From: an uncultured Clostridia bacterium
Lineage (GTDB): Bacteria > Bacillota > Clostridia > Oscillospirales > Acutalibacteraceae
Assembly (NCBI GenBank): GCA_945224895.1
Contig: CALYNW010000009.1
Span: 1-11,164 of the forward strand
Direction: 5' to 3'
Length of the DNA stretch: 11,164 bases
Under the pieces are notes generated by a model, which had not been told where the DNA came from, made no database searches, and worked only from the letters and a program-made list of their open reading frames with translations. Shown in pieces: positions 1-6,144 of the stretch (positions within the stretch are counted from its first letter, which is position 1; each line of letters begins with the position of its first letter). Both the position numbers and the translations under genes were made by a program.

Positions 1-46
1 AGATCATGCCTAGTCTCGTGGGCTCGGAGATGTGTATAAGAGACAG
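1..46. other. Illumina Nextera adapter contamination (index N706-type plus Tn5 mosaic end)
   Basis: This is synthetic sequence, not genome. Bases 1-4 (AGAT) are the end of the P7 flow-cell part, 5-12 (CATGCCTA) match the Nextera i7 index N706 as written in the adapter, 13-27 (GTCTCGTGGGCTCGG) are the Read 2 adapter, and 28-46 (AGATGTGTATAAGAGACAG) are the 19-bp Tn5 transposase mosaic end. The pieces are contiguous and exact from memory of the kit sequences. Translation through the mosaic end gives the spurious N-terminus MYKRQ on the first gene. Confidence 0.97.
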
Positions 47-1027
47 GATTTAAATAGGCTTTTTTTTAGAAAATATCCTGTTTTAGATGAGATTAAATCA
101 AATTTTAATTATATTTACCTACCATTAAACAGAAAAATTGCTGATTTTTACAATTATGAATATAGACGTTCAAGAGTTTTTTATAATACCGGTTCTTATG
201 ACATTGAAGATTTTGATGATTTATCAATGAATCAAGTTATGACACTTGTAAAAAATCATTACAGAGATAGTACAGTTGAAATTAATAGGATAAACGATAA
301 TTTCAGAAATGAAGTACTGAGTACTTCTTTTGACATTCTTCAAACATTTCAGATTAGTGATTTTCTTGAGCAATTGTATTCTTCTGACGTTTCAAGTGAT
401 ATAAAAAATGTTCAGAAGTCATTTATAAAAACCGCAAGAGAATTTGAGCTTATCAAAGAAGAAGATATAGAGCAATATGATCTATTTTTTGATAATTATA
501 TAGAAAACATATCTTCCAACAATAAAAACGATAAAAAAATTGAAATAGACCTTATAGTGAAATTTCAAGAAATTGAAAGAATAAAAAAAATTGTCGAATT
601 GTCTAATAAAATGCAAAAAGATAAAGATAAAGTATTAAAGCCAATTAATACTTTTTTGGAAACTATCAATTCTTTTATTGGTGGAAGTGATGATGGAAAA
701 AGCATTGATATATCAAGGAGCGGAACGTTGTTTTTTACAACTAAATATAATAATGAAAAAATCGAAATTGAACATTTATCTTCAGGAGAAAAACAATTAG
801 TAATTTTCTTTGCAAATCTGATCTTTGGTTTAAAAAATAATAAATCAGGAATATTTGTGGTAGATGAGCCAGAAATGTCTCTGCATTTGAAGTGGCAGAA
901 TAATTTTGTGAAAAAAGCTTTAGAAATCAATAAAAACATTCAACTTATTTTTGCAACGCATTCTCCAGAATTTGTTGGTTCTTATTCAAAAAAAATGTTT
1001 AATTTGAAAAAAGAGTATGTAGGATAG
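47..1027 (+). CDS. ABC-type ATPase (AAA_15/AAA_21 class), AriA-like, 5'-truncated
   Basis: The C-terminal 326 residues of an ABC/SMC-like ATPase of the kind found in defence systems (AriA of PARIS, OLD-like proteins). Visible motifs are the ABC signature LSSGEKQ, the Walker B strand GIFVVDEPEMSLH with its catalytic Glu, and the H-loop region IFATHSPEF near the end. The middle is Lys/Glu-rich and probably helical, as expected for the insertion that separates the two ATPase lobes. Walker A and the N-terminal lobe are missing because the contig begins inside the gene. An apparent GTG start at 32 lies in adapter sequence and is false; the first real codon is GAT at 47. The downstream DUF4435 gene starts 6 bp after the stop, so the two form an operon. 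ATPase identity is firm. Assignment as PARIS AriA is inferred from the partner gene; other ATPase-DUF4435 pairs are possible. Confidence 0.88.
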   Translation, partial: DLNRLFFRKYPVLDEIKSNFNYIYLPLNRKIADFYNYEYRRSRVFYNTGSYDIEDFDDLSMNQVMTLVKNHYRDSTVEINRINDNFRNEVLSTSFDILQTFQISDFLEQLYSSDVSSDIKNVQKSFIKTAREFELIKEEDIEQYDLFFDNYIENISSNNKNDKKIEIDLIVKFQEIERIKKIVELSNKMQKDKDKVLKPINTFLETINSFIGGSDDGKSIDISRSGTLFFTTKYNNEKIEIEHLSSGEKQLVIFFANLIFGLKNNKSGIFVVDEPEMSLHLKWQNNFVKKALEINKNIQLIFATHSPEFVGSYSKKMFNLKKEYVG

Positions 1028-1033
1028 ATTAAA

Positions 1034-1882
1034 ATGAGTGATGAAAAATTAGAATATTCAGATGAAGCAAAAATTACGAAAGTGAATTTTTATAATGATT
1101 TTAATGATATTAATTTAATAGTTGAAGATAAGGGAAAAGAGTATGTATATGAAACAATATTTAAAAGGCTTCTTGGCAAAGAATATTGTATTGAAAAAAT
1201 TCATGGTGTAGGTGGAAAGCAAAATGTAATATCTGCATTCAAAAGATTGGGTAATTCTACAGATGGGAAGAATAATTATTATATTTTGGATGGGGATTTT
1301 GACAGATTTATCAAACCCGAAGATATGATTTCTGATTCGCATGTTATATATTTAGAAACATATAATGTCGAATCATATTTTGTAGATAAAAATGCTTGCT
1401 ATAAGTTTATTAAAGGAAAATATAAACTCCTCGATGATGAAATTGTGCGCACTGTAAACTTTGATTATTGGCTTAATCGTATCATTAAAGAATCGACTAA
1501 ATTATTTCTCGCTTACGCATTTATTCAAAAGTTTTGTCCTTCAAAACCTAATGTGAATAGGAATGTTGAACTTTTTATAGACGCTAAAACGGGTTTTGAA
1601 AGAGCTGATGGAAAATATGATGAGTTTTATATAACAGAAATTAAAAATGACTTTCCTAATGCAACTGATGAAATAAGTTTAATTGCAAAAAAATTCGAAC
1701 AAACAAATGGAAATAATTATTTTAATTTGATTTGTGGTAAGTTTTTGATTAAAAGTTTAATGTATTATTTACGTTCCAAATATAAAAAATGCAACTTTTC
1801 ATACGATGATTTTGAATGGTTCCTAATTAATAATTTTGATATAAAAAAATTAGATTATGTTAAGCAAAAGCTATCTAATTAA
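1034..1882 (+). CDS. DUF4435/TOPRIM-like protein, candidate AriB-type defence effector
   Basis: A 282-residue protein with the DUF4435 layout. The N-terminal strand LIVEDKGKEYVYE carries a TOPRIM-like acidic residue (Glu31). The acidic strand YYILDGDFDRF (Asp86, Asp88, Asp90) follows, then YLETYNVESYFVD, which fits the conserved (I/V)E-N/S-Y-hydrophobic element of the family. In PARIS, the DUF4435 protein AriB is released from the AriA ATPase when a phage antirestriction protein is sensed, and it then cleaves host tRNA. That role is known for characterised PARIS and only inferred here. The start ATG at 1034 has AGGATAG overlapping the upstream stop as its ribosome binding site, consistent with translational coupling. 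The gene is very AT-rich compared with the ICE genes that follow, suggesting separate acquisition. The TOPRIM/DUF4435 call is fairly sure; the PARIS label is moderate. Confidence 0.78.
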   Translation: MSDEKLEYSDEAKITKVNFYNDFNDINLIVEDKGKEYVYETIFKRLLGKEYCIEKIHGVGGKQNVISAFKRLGNSTDGKNNYYILDGDFDRFIKPEDMISDSHVIYLETYNVESYFVDKNACYKFIKGKYKLLDDEIVRTVNFDYWLNRIIKESTKLFLAYAFIQKFCPSKPNVNRNVELFIDAKTGFERADGKYDEFYITEIKNDFPNATDEISLIAKKFEQTNGNNYFNLICGKFLIKSLMYYLRSKYKKCNFSYDDFEWFLINNFDIKKLDYVKQKLSN

Positions 1883-1910
1883 TTTGATTTATTGGCATAT
1901 AAAAAATATT

Positions 1911-1930
1911 ATTAAGTAATATAACTTAAT
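1911..1930. repeat. AT-rich inverted repeat, possible operator
   Basis: ATTAAGT (1911-1917) and ACTTAAT (1924-1930) are perfect 7-bp inverted arms around a 6-nt centre, and the palindrome CTTAATTAAG overlaps its right arm at 1925-1934. A weak promoter candidate, TTGGCA at 1892-1897 with TAATAT at 1917-1922 (19-nt spacer), places the repeat over the -10 box. It could be a repressor site for the ICE operon, but short AT-rich palindromes arise by chance in such DNA. Confidence 0.25.
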
Positions 1931-1946
1931 TAAGAATTCTACATAA

Positions 1947-1976
1947 CCGACTGACGCATTATTCAGTCGGCTTTTT
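1947..1976 (+). terminator. Intrinsic terminator or attenuator hairpin
   Basis: CCGACTGA (1947-1954) pairs perfectly with TCAGTCGG (1963-1970) around an 8-nt loop, and a T-run follows at 1972-1976. This is a clear Rho-independent terminator on the plus strand. It can end the ATPase-DUF4435 transcript. It also lies only 21 bp before the next start codon, leaving no room for a promoter after it, so transcripts of the ICE genes would have to pass through it; it may act as a leader attenuator. Confidence 0.85.
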
Positions 1977-1997
1977 CTATTTAAGGAGGTGTTTTGA

Positions 1998-2360
1998 ATG
2001 ACAAAAAATGAAATGTTAAATCAAAAAGTCTGCGACAAAATGCAGGCTGAACTCGACGAGTTTATTGCCGAACTTAAAACAAAATCGTCATCAGAGATTA
2101 TTGAATGTGCCTATGAACTTATATACAAAGAGGACATTTTACAGAGCTTTGATTTTGATTTCAAAGGGAGAAATCCGCTAACAAATGAACAGGCAAAGGC
2201 TTTGCTTTCTCTTAAAAATCCTCTTGATTATCTCTATCAGGAATGGCTTGAATGTGATAGTTCTGTACTTGATACCTTGCGTTTAAGAAATGAATTTGCT
2301 ATTGATAAGCATATTGAACATCTTAAATCACGAGCCGAAAGAGAAAGAGAGTGCAGGTAG
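1998..2360 (+). CDS. DUF3848-like ICE protein
   Basis: A 120-residue, charged, soluble protein matching the DUF3848 pattern as I recall it: an N-terminal NEMLNQKVCDKMQAELDEF segment, a middle EYxxxxKEDIL-type segment (YELIYKEDIL), then LTNEQAKALLSLKNPLDYLYQEW, and a helical charged tail. DUF3848 proteins have no established biochemical role but recur at the start of Tn1549/CD1115-like conjugative elements in Clostridia. The start is decided by a near-perfect Shine-Dalgarno, AAGGAGGTG at 1983-1991, 6 nt before ATG. It is the first gene of the ICE operon here and overlaps or abuts the next gene. Family call is by remembered sequence pattern, not by search. Confidence 0.72.
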   Translation: MTKNEMLNQKVCDKMQAELDEFIAELKTKSSSEIIECAYELIYKEDILQSFDFDFKGRNPLTNEQAKALLSLKNPLDYLYQEWLECDSSVLDTLRLRNEFAIDKHIEHLKSRAERERECR

Positions 2361-2362
2361 TT

Positions 2363-3388
2363 ATGCCATATTACAGCAGAGAAATTATTGACAAAATAAG
2401 GGATATAGACTTGCTGACCTATCTTGAAAATTATGAGCCTGATGAGCTTGTAAAACTTAACGAGCGAATGTACTCAACAAGAGAACACGACAGCTTAAAA
2501 ATATCTAACGGTATGTGGTGTTGGTGGAGCAGAAGAATAGGTGGCAAGTCTGCTCTTGATTTTTTAATTAAGGTAAGAGGTATGAAATTTGTTGATGCAG
2601 TAAGTCTGTTGCTAAACAAAACTGCTATTCAACCGCCTATCTATTCAAAGCCTTTGGCTGTACCAAAAGCCAAGAAACTTATCTTGCCTGAAAAGGCAAC
2701 AGATAATAGCCGTCTTGCTTTTTACTTGCAGAAGGACAGAGGAATTGATGAAGAAATAGTTGAATATTGCATCAAAAACAACCTGATATATGAGGGATTG
2801 TATAAGAGCGAAAAGACAGATAAAGTATTCCGAAATGCAGTCTTTGTAGGCTATGATTCATCAGGTCAGGCAAAGTATGCTGCATACCGTAGCCTTAATA
2901 AAAGCAGGTATATGGGTGATTGCTCCGGCAGTACAAAGGAGTATTCTTTTCGGCTCGGTGCAAATAAAGCCAGTAACGAGCTGCACCTGTTTGAATGTGC
3001 AATAGATGCCCTATCATTTGCAACTTTGCTCAAAATGAAAGGTCATAATTGGCAGGAATACAACCTTATTTCTCTCTCAGGAGTGTACCAACCGAAAGAG
3101 CAAATTGAGGAAAGCACAGTACCTATTGCACTTGCGAATTATCTTAAAGAAAACCCAAATATAAACACATTAAAACTGCATTTGGATAACGATTATACAG
3201 GTAGAATGGCAACTAAAGCCCTGCAAGTTATCCTACCTAAAAATATAAAAGTCATTGACAAACCTGTTAAGTACGGCAAGGATGTCAATGACTTTTTGCT
3301 TATCAAAAAAGGCATCTTAAAGCCTTTCAAATACGATTGGAGGAACGAGAAAAATGTCAAAAAAGAAAGTTTATGCCCTACTCGTTGA
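2363..3388 (+). CDS. DUF3991 and TOPRIM domain protein (primase-like)
   Basis: A 341-residue protein. The N-terminal part, about residues 40-85, resembles the DnaG CHC2 region but lacks the zinc-binding cysteines: it has DSLKISNGMWCWWSRRIGGK followed by SALDFLIKVRGMKFVDAVSLL. A DUF3991-like middle is followed by a TOPRIM domain with its Glu at about 211 (LFECAIDALS) and Asp-x-Asp at about 275 and 277 (LHLDNDYTGR). Such proteins are standard backbone genes of clostridial ICEs and are thought to work on DNA, perhaps as primases for the transferred strand; no activity is established. I chose ATG at 2363, 2 bp after the upstream stop, over an in-frame GTG at 2351 that would overlap the DUF3848 gene. 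The 3' end overlaps the next gene by 35 bp. Confidence 0.82.
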   Translation: MPYYSREIIDKIRDIDLLTYLENYEPDELVKLNERMYSTREHDSLKISNGMWCWWSRRIGGKSALDFLIKVRGMKFVDAVSLLLNKTAIQPPIYSKPLAVPKAKKLILPEKATDNSRLAFYLQKDRGIDEEIVEYCIKNNLIYEGLYKSEKTDKVFRNAVFVGYDSSGQAKYAAYRSLNKSRYMGDCSGSTKEYSFRLGANKASNELHLFECAIDALSFATLLKMKGHNWQEYNLISLSGVYQPKEQIEESTVPIALANYLKENPNINTLKLHLDNDYTGRMATKALQVILPKNIKVIDKPVKYGKDVNDFLLIKKGILKPFKYDWRNEKNVKKESLCPTR

Positions 3389-4079
3389 GCCTAATAACAA
3401 GCCGAAAATAACAGAGCTTGAGGAGGACGATAAGGCAATTAAAGAGATTGTCGGAGGAGAATATGACAGTATTTATTACCCCGATGATGAGGTCGCAATT
3501 CTGTATAACAAGAACGGAGTTAAGTACGGTCATACGCTTAACAGAGTAATCCGTAAGACAGAAATTAACGAACAAAATATGTCATATACGGAGCTTAAAT
3601 CTCTGTTTAGAAAGGCTGAAAATGAAGGCAAACACATTGTCGGTTACATCACATTTACTGAGGATAGCTTTGATAAAGAGTATTCATTAGAGTCCCGAAC
3701 TTATGTTATATGCAGTAACAATAAAGCCTTTCAATCGGGTATGGGAGGTTACTCAATCTATGGCTCATCAGTTGATAAGACAGACCCGATGGCTCGTCTT
3801 GATATATGTATGAAAGACGAACATGGTGGTGCTGACGGTTGGAGAATTGAGCGTTGCTATACAAGAGAAGTTACACCTTTAGTTGATATGATTGTGGCTG
3901 ATAACTTTCTTGTTTGCTATGTGCCAAACGCAAAATACGCAGTTGAGGATATGCCGCAGGAGCTTGTTGATAAGTATTTCAAAGAGTTTGAAAAGCCTGA
4001 TAATTTCTTCCGTAAAGCAAACGGAGAAATTGCAGTTATCAATGAAAACCGAAAATCAAAAGATGATGTGGAACGGTAA
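3354..4079 (+). CDS. DUF3846 domain protein
   Basis: A 241-residue protein. The N-terminal 75 residues fit DUF3846: a short strand (VYALLVEPNNKPKITEL), then EIVGGEYDSIYYPDDEVAILYNKNG and a GxxLNR-type ending (YGHTLNRVIR). A second region, about residues 85-190, contains VGYITFTEDSF, SRTYVICSNNKAF, GGYSIYGSSVD and HGGADGWRIERCY, a C-terminal extension often seen in ICE-borne DUF3846 proteins. Function is unknown; the family is common in Tn1549-like elements beside DUF3848 and DUF3991 genes. The start ATG at 3354 lies inside the end of the upstream gene and has GGAGG at 3340-3344 as its ribosome binding site, so the two are probably translationally coupled. A 177-bp structured non-coding region follows. 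Confidence 0.75.
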   Translation: MSKKKVYALLVEPNNKPKITELEEDDKAIKEIVGGEYDSIYYPDDEVAILYNKNGVKYGHTLNRVIRKTEINEQNMSYTELKSLFRKAENEGKHIVGYITFTEDSFDKEYSLESRTYVICSNNKAFQSGMGGYSIYGSSVDKTDPMARLDICMKDEHGGADGWRIERCYTREVTPLVDMIVADNFLVCYVPNAKYAVEDMPQELVDKYFKEFEKPDNFFRKANGEIAVINENRKSKDDVER

Positions 4080-4106
4080 AATTGCCGAGCAAAAATCCTT
4101 TTCGGG

Positions 4107-4150
4107 TGGTTAAAATGGCAGAGCTCAATACCGTTGCATTGTCTTAACCA
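4107..4150. repeat. Long-spaced inverted repeat in candidate oriT region
   Basis: TGGTTAA (4107-4113) is the exact inverse complement of TTAACCA (4144-4150), with 30 nt between. It is the leftmost of three inverted repeats in the gap between the DUF3846 and DUF3789 genes. On its own it is weak evidence; its interest is the clustering with the two repeats that follow. Confidence 0.4.
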
Positions 4151-4154
4151 GCAG

Positions 4155-4188
4155 ACTGTTTGTAATTACATTCGTAATTTCAAACAGT
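4155..4188. repeat. Strong hairpin in candidate oriT region
   Basis: Two 15-nt arms, 4155-4169 (ACTGTTTGTAATTAC) and 4174-4188 (GTAATTTCAAACAGT), pair with a single mismatch around the 4-nt loop ATTC. No T-run follows the right arm on the plus strand, so it is not a normal intrinsic terminator. Relaxase recognition at oriT often uses such hairpins next to nic. The position, just upstream of the mobC-like and relaxase genes, fits that role, but no nic site is proven. Confidence 0.7.
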
Positions 4189-4197
4189 AAATGCCGG

Positions 4198-4215
4198 TTA
4201 GGGATAAATCCCTAA
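4198..4215. repeat. Short perfect inverted repeat in candidate oriT region
   Basis: TTAGGGA (4198-4204) and TCCCTAA (4209-4215) form perfect 7-bp arms around the loop TAAA, 9 bp after the larger hairpin. The unpaired stretch AACCCTTTTAC that follows is a plausible place for a nic site by analogy with other relaxase systems, but this is inference. Together with the preceding repeats it makes 4107-4256 the best oriT candidate in the window. Confidence 0.55.
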
Positions 4216-4256
4216 AACCCTTTTACAAAAATCAAATCACAGGAGGAAAAATTACA

Positions 4257-4421
4257 ATGAAAGTTTTGATATTCTTTATCGCATTTATTCTTGGAGGAAT
4301 GGCAGGCATAGTTACTATGTGCCTTGTTCAAATCAATAGAGATAGTGAGGCACAGCTCGAAAAAATTTCTCAACAGGAAAACAAAAACAAGGAGGAAGGA
4401 AAATGCAGAGAAACATCATAA
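4257..4421 (+). CDS. DUF3789-like small membrane protein
   Basis: A 54-residue protein with one membrane-spanning segment at about residues 2-22 (KVLIFFIAFILGGMAGIVTMC) and a charged Glu/Lys-rich cytoplasmic tail. The GxxxGxVTMCLxQxNR pattern is that of DUF3789, a family of tiny proteins seen near mobilisation genes of clostridial ICEs; its role is unknown. The start is ATG at 4257, with AGGAGG at 4241-4246 as ribosome binding site. The longer in-frame reading from 4191 runs back through the inverted repeats and has no ribosome binding site. It overlaps the next gene by 19 bp. Confidence 0.7.
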   Translation: MKVLIFFIAFILGGMAGIVTMCLVQINRDSEAQLEKISQQENKNKEEGKCRETS

Positions 4422-4741
4422 GACAATTTCGTTTTAACAAAGAGGAAAACGAAGTGTTAAAGGAAAAGGCAAAGAAATGTTGCATCACCGACTCTGCTCT
4501 TGTTCGTATGCTTGTTCTTGGTTTTATTCCAAAGCCAAAGCCTGAAAAAGAATTCTATGATGCTTTGCGTTATCTTTCTTCAATGAGTAACAGTCTGCAC
4601 CAAATCTCTGCGAAGGCAAATGCACTCAATTTTATTGATGTTCCTAAACTTGATAAGACGATTGAAAGTGTTGAAAAGCTCAAAGAAGATTTGTATGAGT
4701 GCTATATCAAACCCGACAGAGATGATGACAAGTGGCAGTAA
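4403..4741 (+). CDS. mobC: MobC-like relaxosome accessory protein
   Basis: A 112-residue protein with an N-terminal ribbon-helix-helix-type DNA-binding region (NIIRQFRFNKEENEVLKEKAKKCCITDSALVRMLVLG, about residues 4-40) and a helical C-terminal part (YLSSMSNSLHQISAKAN, then a Lys/Glu-rich helix). This is the pattern of MobC/BacMobC proteins, which bind oriT and help the relaxase open the strands. It lies directly before the relaxase gene and overlaps it by 10 bp, the usual arrangement. The start ATG at 4403 follows GGAGGAAGG at 4391-4399. Family call is good; DNA target is presumably the repeat cluster upstream of the DUF3789 gene. Confidence 0.82.
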   Translation: MQRNIIRQFRFNKEENEVLKEKAKKCCITDSALVRMLVLGFIPKPKPEKEFYDALRYLSSMSNSLHQISAKANALNFIDVPKLDKTIESVEKLKEDLYECYIKPDRDDDKWQ

Positions 4742-6144
4742 CAAAACTATGGAAGGTAACGGATAGGCTTGACCGAGTTCTTGACTATGCAGAAGATGAA
4801 GAAAAAACACGCAAGCCTAAATATTCTGATGCTGAATGGCAGGCACTTAAAGATGTTTTGGAATATGCCAAAGACGAAGAAAAAACGGAACAGGAATTAT
4901 TTGTTACAGGTATTAACTGCAACGCAAATAAAGCTCGTGAGCAGTTCGTTATGGTTAAAGAGCAGTATAACAAGACGGGCGGCATACAAGCCTATCACGG
5001 ATATATCAGCTTTAAGAATACTGACGAACTATCCCCCGACCTTGCTCACCAAATCGGTATTGAATTTGCAAACAAGGTTTGGGGCGATAGATTTCAAATT
5101 GTTGTTACTACACACTTGAATACAAAATGTTTGCATTGCCATTATGTCATTAACTCTGTTTCACTTGTTGACGGTAAAAGGTTAGCCAATAAGGAAAAGG
5201 CTTGGTTTTATTTTCATCATATAGCAGATGAAATATGCAGAAAGTACGGACTGTTTGTTATTGAAAATCCCGACAGAAACAACGAGCCTGATTTTATAAC
5301 TTTGCAAGATAAACAAAGTGTAAAAGAACAATCGGGTATTCCTACAAGAAGAAATCTTGTTCGCTCTGCCGTTGACGAGGCTGTTGAGCATAGCAGAACA
5401 ATGGAAGAATTCAAAAGATATCTTTCAAAAATGGGATATAAATACAGAATTAGTCCTACTCTCAAATATTGGTCTGTTACTGCTGACGGTTGGAAACAAC
5501 CCGTTAGGTTATATAGGCTCGGAGAAAACTATACAAACATTAGAATACAGGAACGAGTTGCAGAAAACGCCTTATATATGAGCTTGAACGCAAAGCCGTT
5601 TCAAAAGGCACATTATGTTCCTTACAAAGAATTTAATCCGCTTAAAGCAAAAGGCAGTTTATATAACCTATATCTCTATTACTGTTATCGGCTCGGAGCG
5701 TTTGATAAGCCTAACGAAAAGCAAAAAACAAGAGAGTATAACAGACTTCATTATCTTCTCCGTGAGGATTTGATGAAGGTAGATAAATATTCACAGGAGG
5801 CAGAGCTGCTTGGAAAGAATCACATTGATACTTCCGAACAGCTTTTCTCATATAAAGAGTCTGTGGAAAAGGAAATTGAAACCTTAACAGATGAAAGAAA
5901 ACACCTGAGAAACAAAATGCGTCATAAGGACATAAGTGAGGTTGAGCTTTCACAGATTAAGAAAGAAATATCCGACATATCCGCAAGGCTCAAAAAACTA
6001 CGCAACGAGCTTAATCTCTGCAACGATATTGCCGAGCGTTCCCACATTGTTGAGGAAAAAGTTCAGCAGATTGAAAAAGATGAGAATAAGCAGGAGCGTA
6101 AATACAAATCAAAGGAGGAAAGACTTGATGAACAGTTCAGGTGA
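4732..6144 (+). CDS. MOBP-type relaxase/mobilisation nuclease
   Basis: A 470-residue relaxase that would nick oriT and stay covalently bound to the transferred strand. The metal-binding motif III is intact: TTHLNTKCLHCHYVINS with His128, His135, His137 and Asn141. Candidate catalytic tyrosines are Tyr19 and Tyr45, each in a near-identical VL(D/E)YAxDEEKT segment; the second is followed by the LFVTGINC context typical of motif I. Residues 370-470 are strongly charged and predicted coiled coil. The GTG start at 4732 gives MAVTKLW, a conserved beginning in clostridial relaxases, although there is no good Shine-Dalgarno; translation is probably coupled to the overlapping mobC-like gene. The end overlaps the pcfB-like gene by 17 bp. 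The MOBP class is assigned from motif pattern only. Confidence 0.92.
   Translation: MAVTKLWKVTDRLDRVLDYAEDEEKTRKPKYSDAEWQALKDVLEYAKDEEKTEQELFVTGINCNANKAREQFVMVKEQYNKTGGIQAYHGYISFKNTDELSPDLAHQIGIEFANKVWGDRFQIVVTTHLNTKCLHCHYVINSVSLVDGKRLANKEKAWFYFHHIADEICRKYGLFVIENPDRNNEPDFITLQDKQSVKEQSGIPTRRNLVRSAVDEAVEHSRTMEEFKRYLSKMGYKYRISPTLKYWSVTADGWKQPVRLYRLGENYTNIRIQERVAENALYMSLNAKPFQKAHYVPYKEFNPLKAKGSLYNLYLYYCYRLGAFDKPNEKQKTREYNRLHYLLREDLMKVDKYSQEAELLGKNHIDTSEQLFSYKESVEKEIETLTDERKHLRNKMRHKDISEVELSQIKKEISDISARLKKLRNELNLCNDIAERSHIVEEKVQQIEKDENKQERKYKSKEERLDEQFR

Noticed and set aside
32-46. GTG start giving MYKRQ as the N-terminus of the first gene
   Set aside because: These codons lie in the Tn5 mosaic end of the sequencing adapter; the true gene start is beyond the contig end.
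565-939. Minus-strand open frame of 124 residues
   Set aside because: It is antisense to the ATPase motifs and arises from low stop density opposite AT-rich coding DNA.
3892-4113. Alternative 73-residue reading frame over the end of the DUF3846 gene
   Set aside because: It overlaps a well-supported gene in another frame, has no ribosome binding site and shows no recognisable features. A 15-residue reading (MWNGKIAEQKSFSGG) from 4066 likewise lacks a Shine-Dalgarno.
4139-4166. Possible promoter TTGTCT-16-TGTAAT before the DUF3789 gene
   Set aside because: The -35 match is only 4 of 6 and the -10 lies inside the strong hairpin at 4155-4188; not supportable by sequence alone.
4155-4188. Hairpin read as an intrinsic terminator
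   Set aside because: No T-run follows on the plus strand and the stem is AT-rich; oriT structure is a better explanation.
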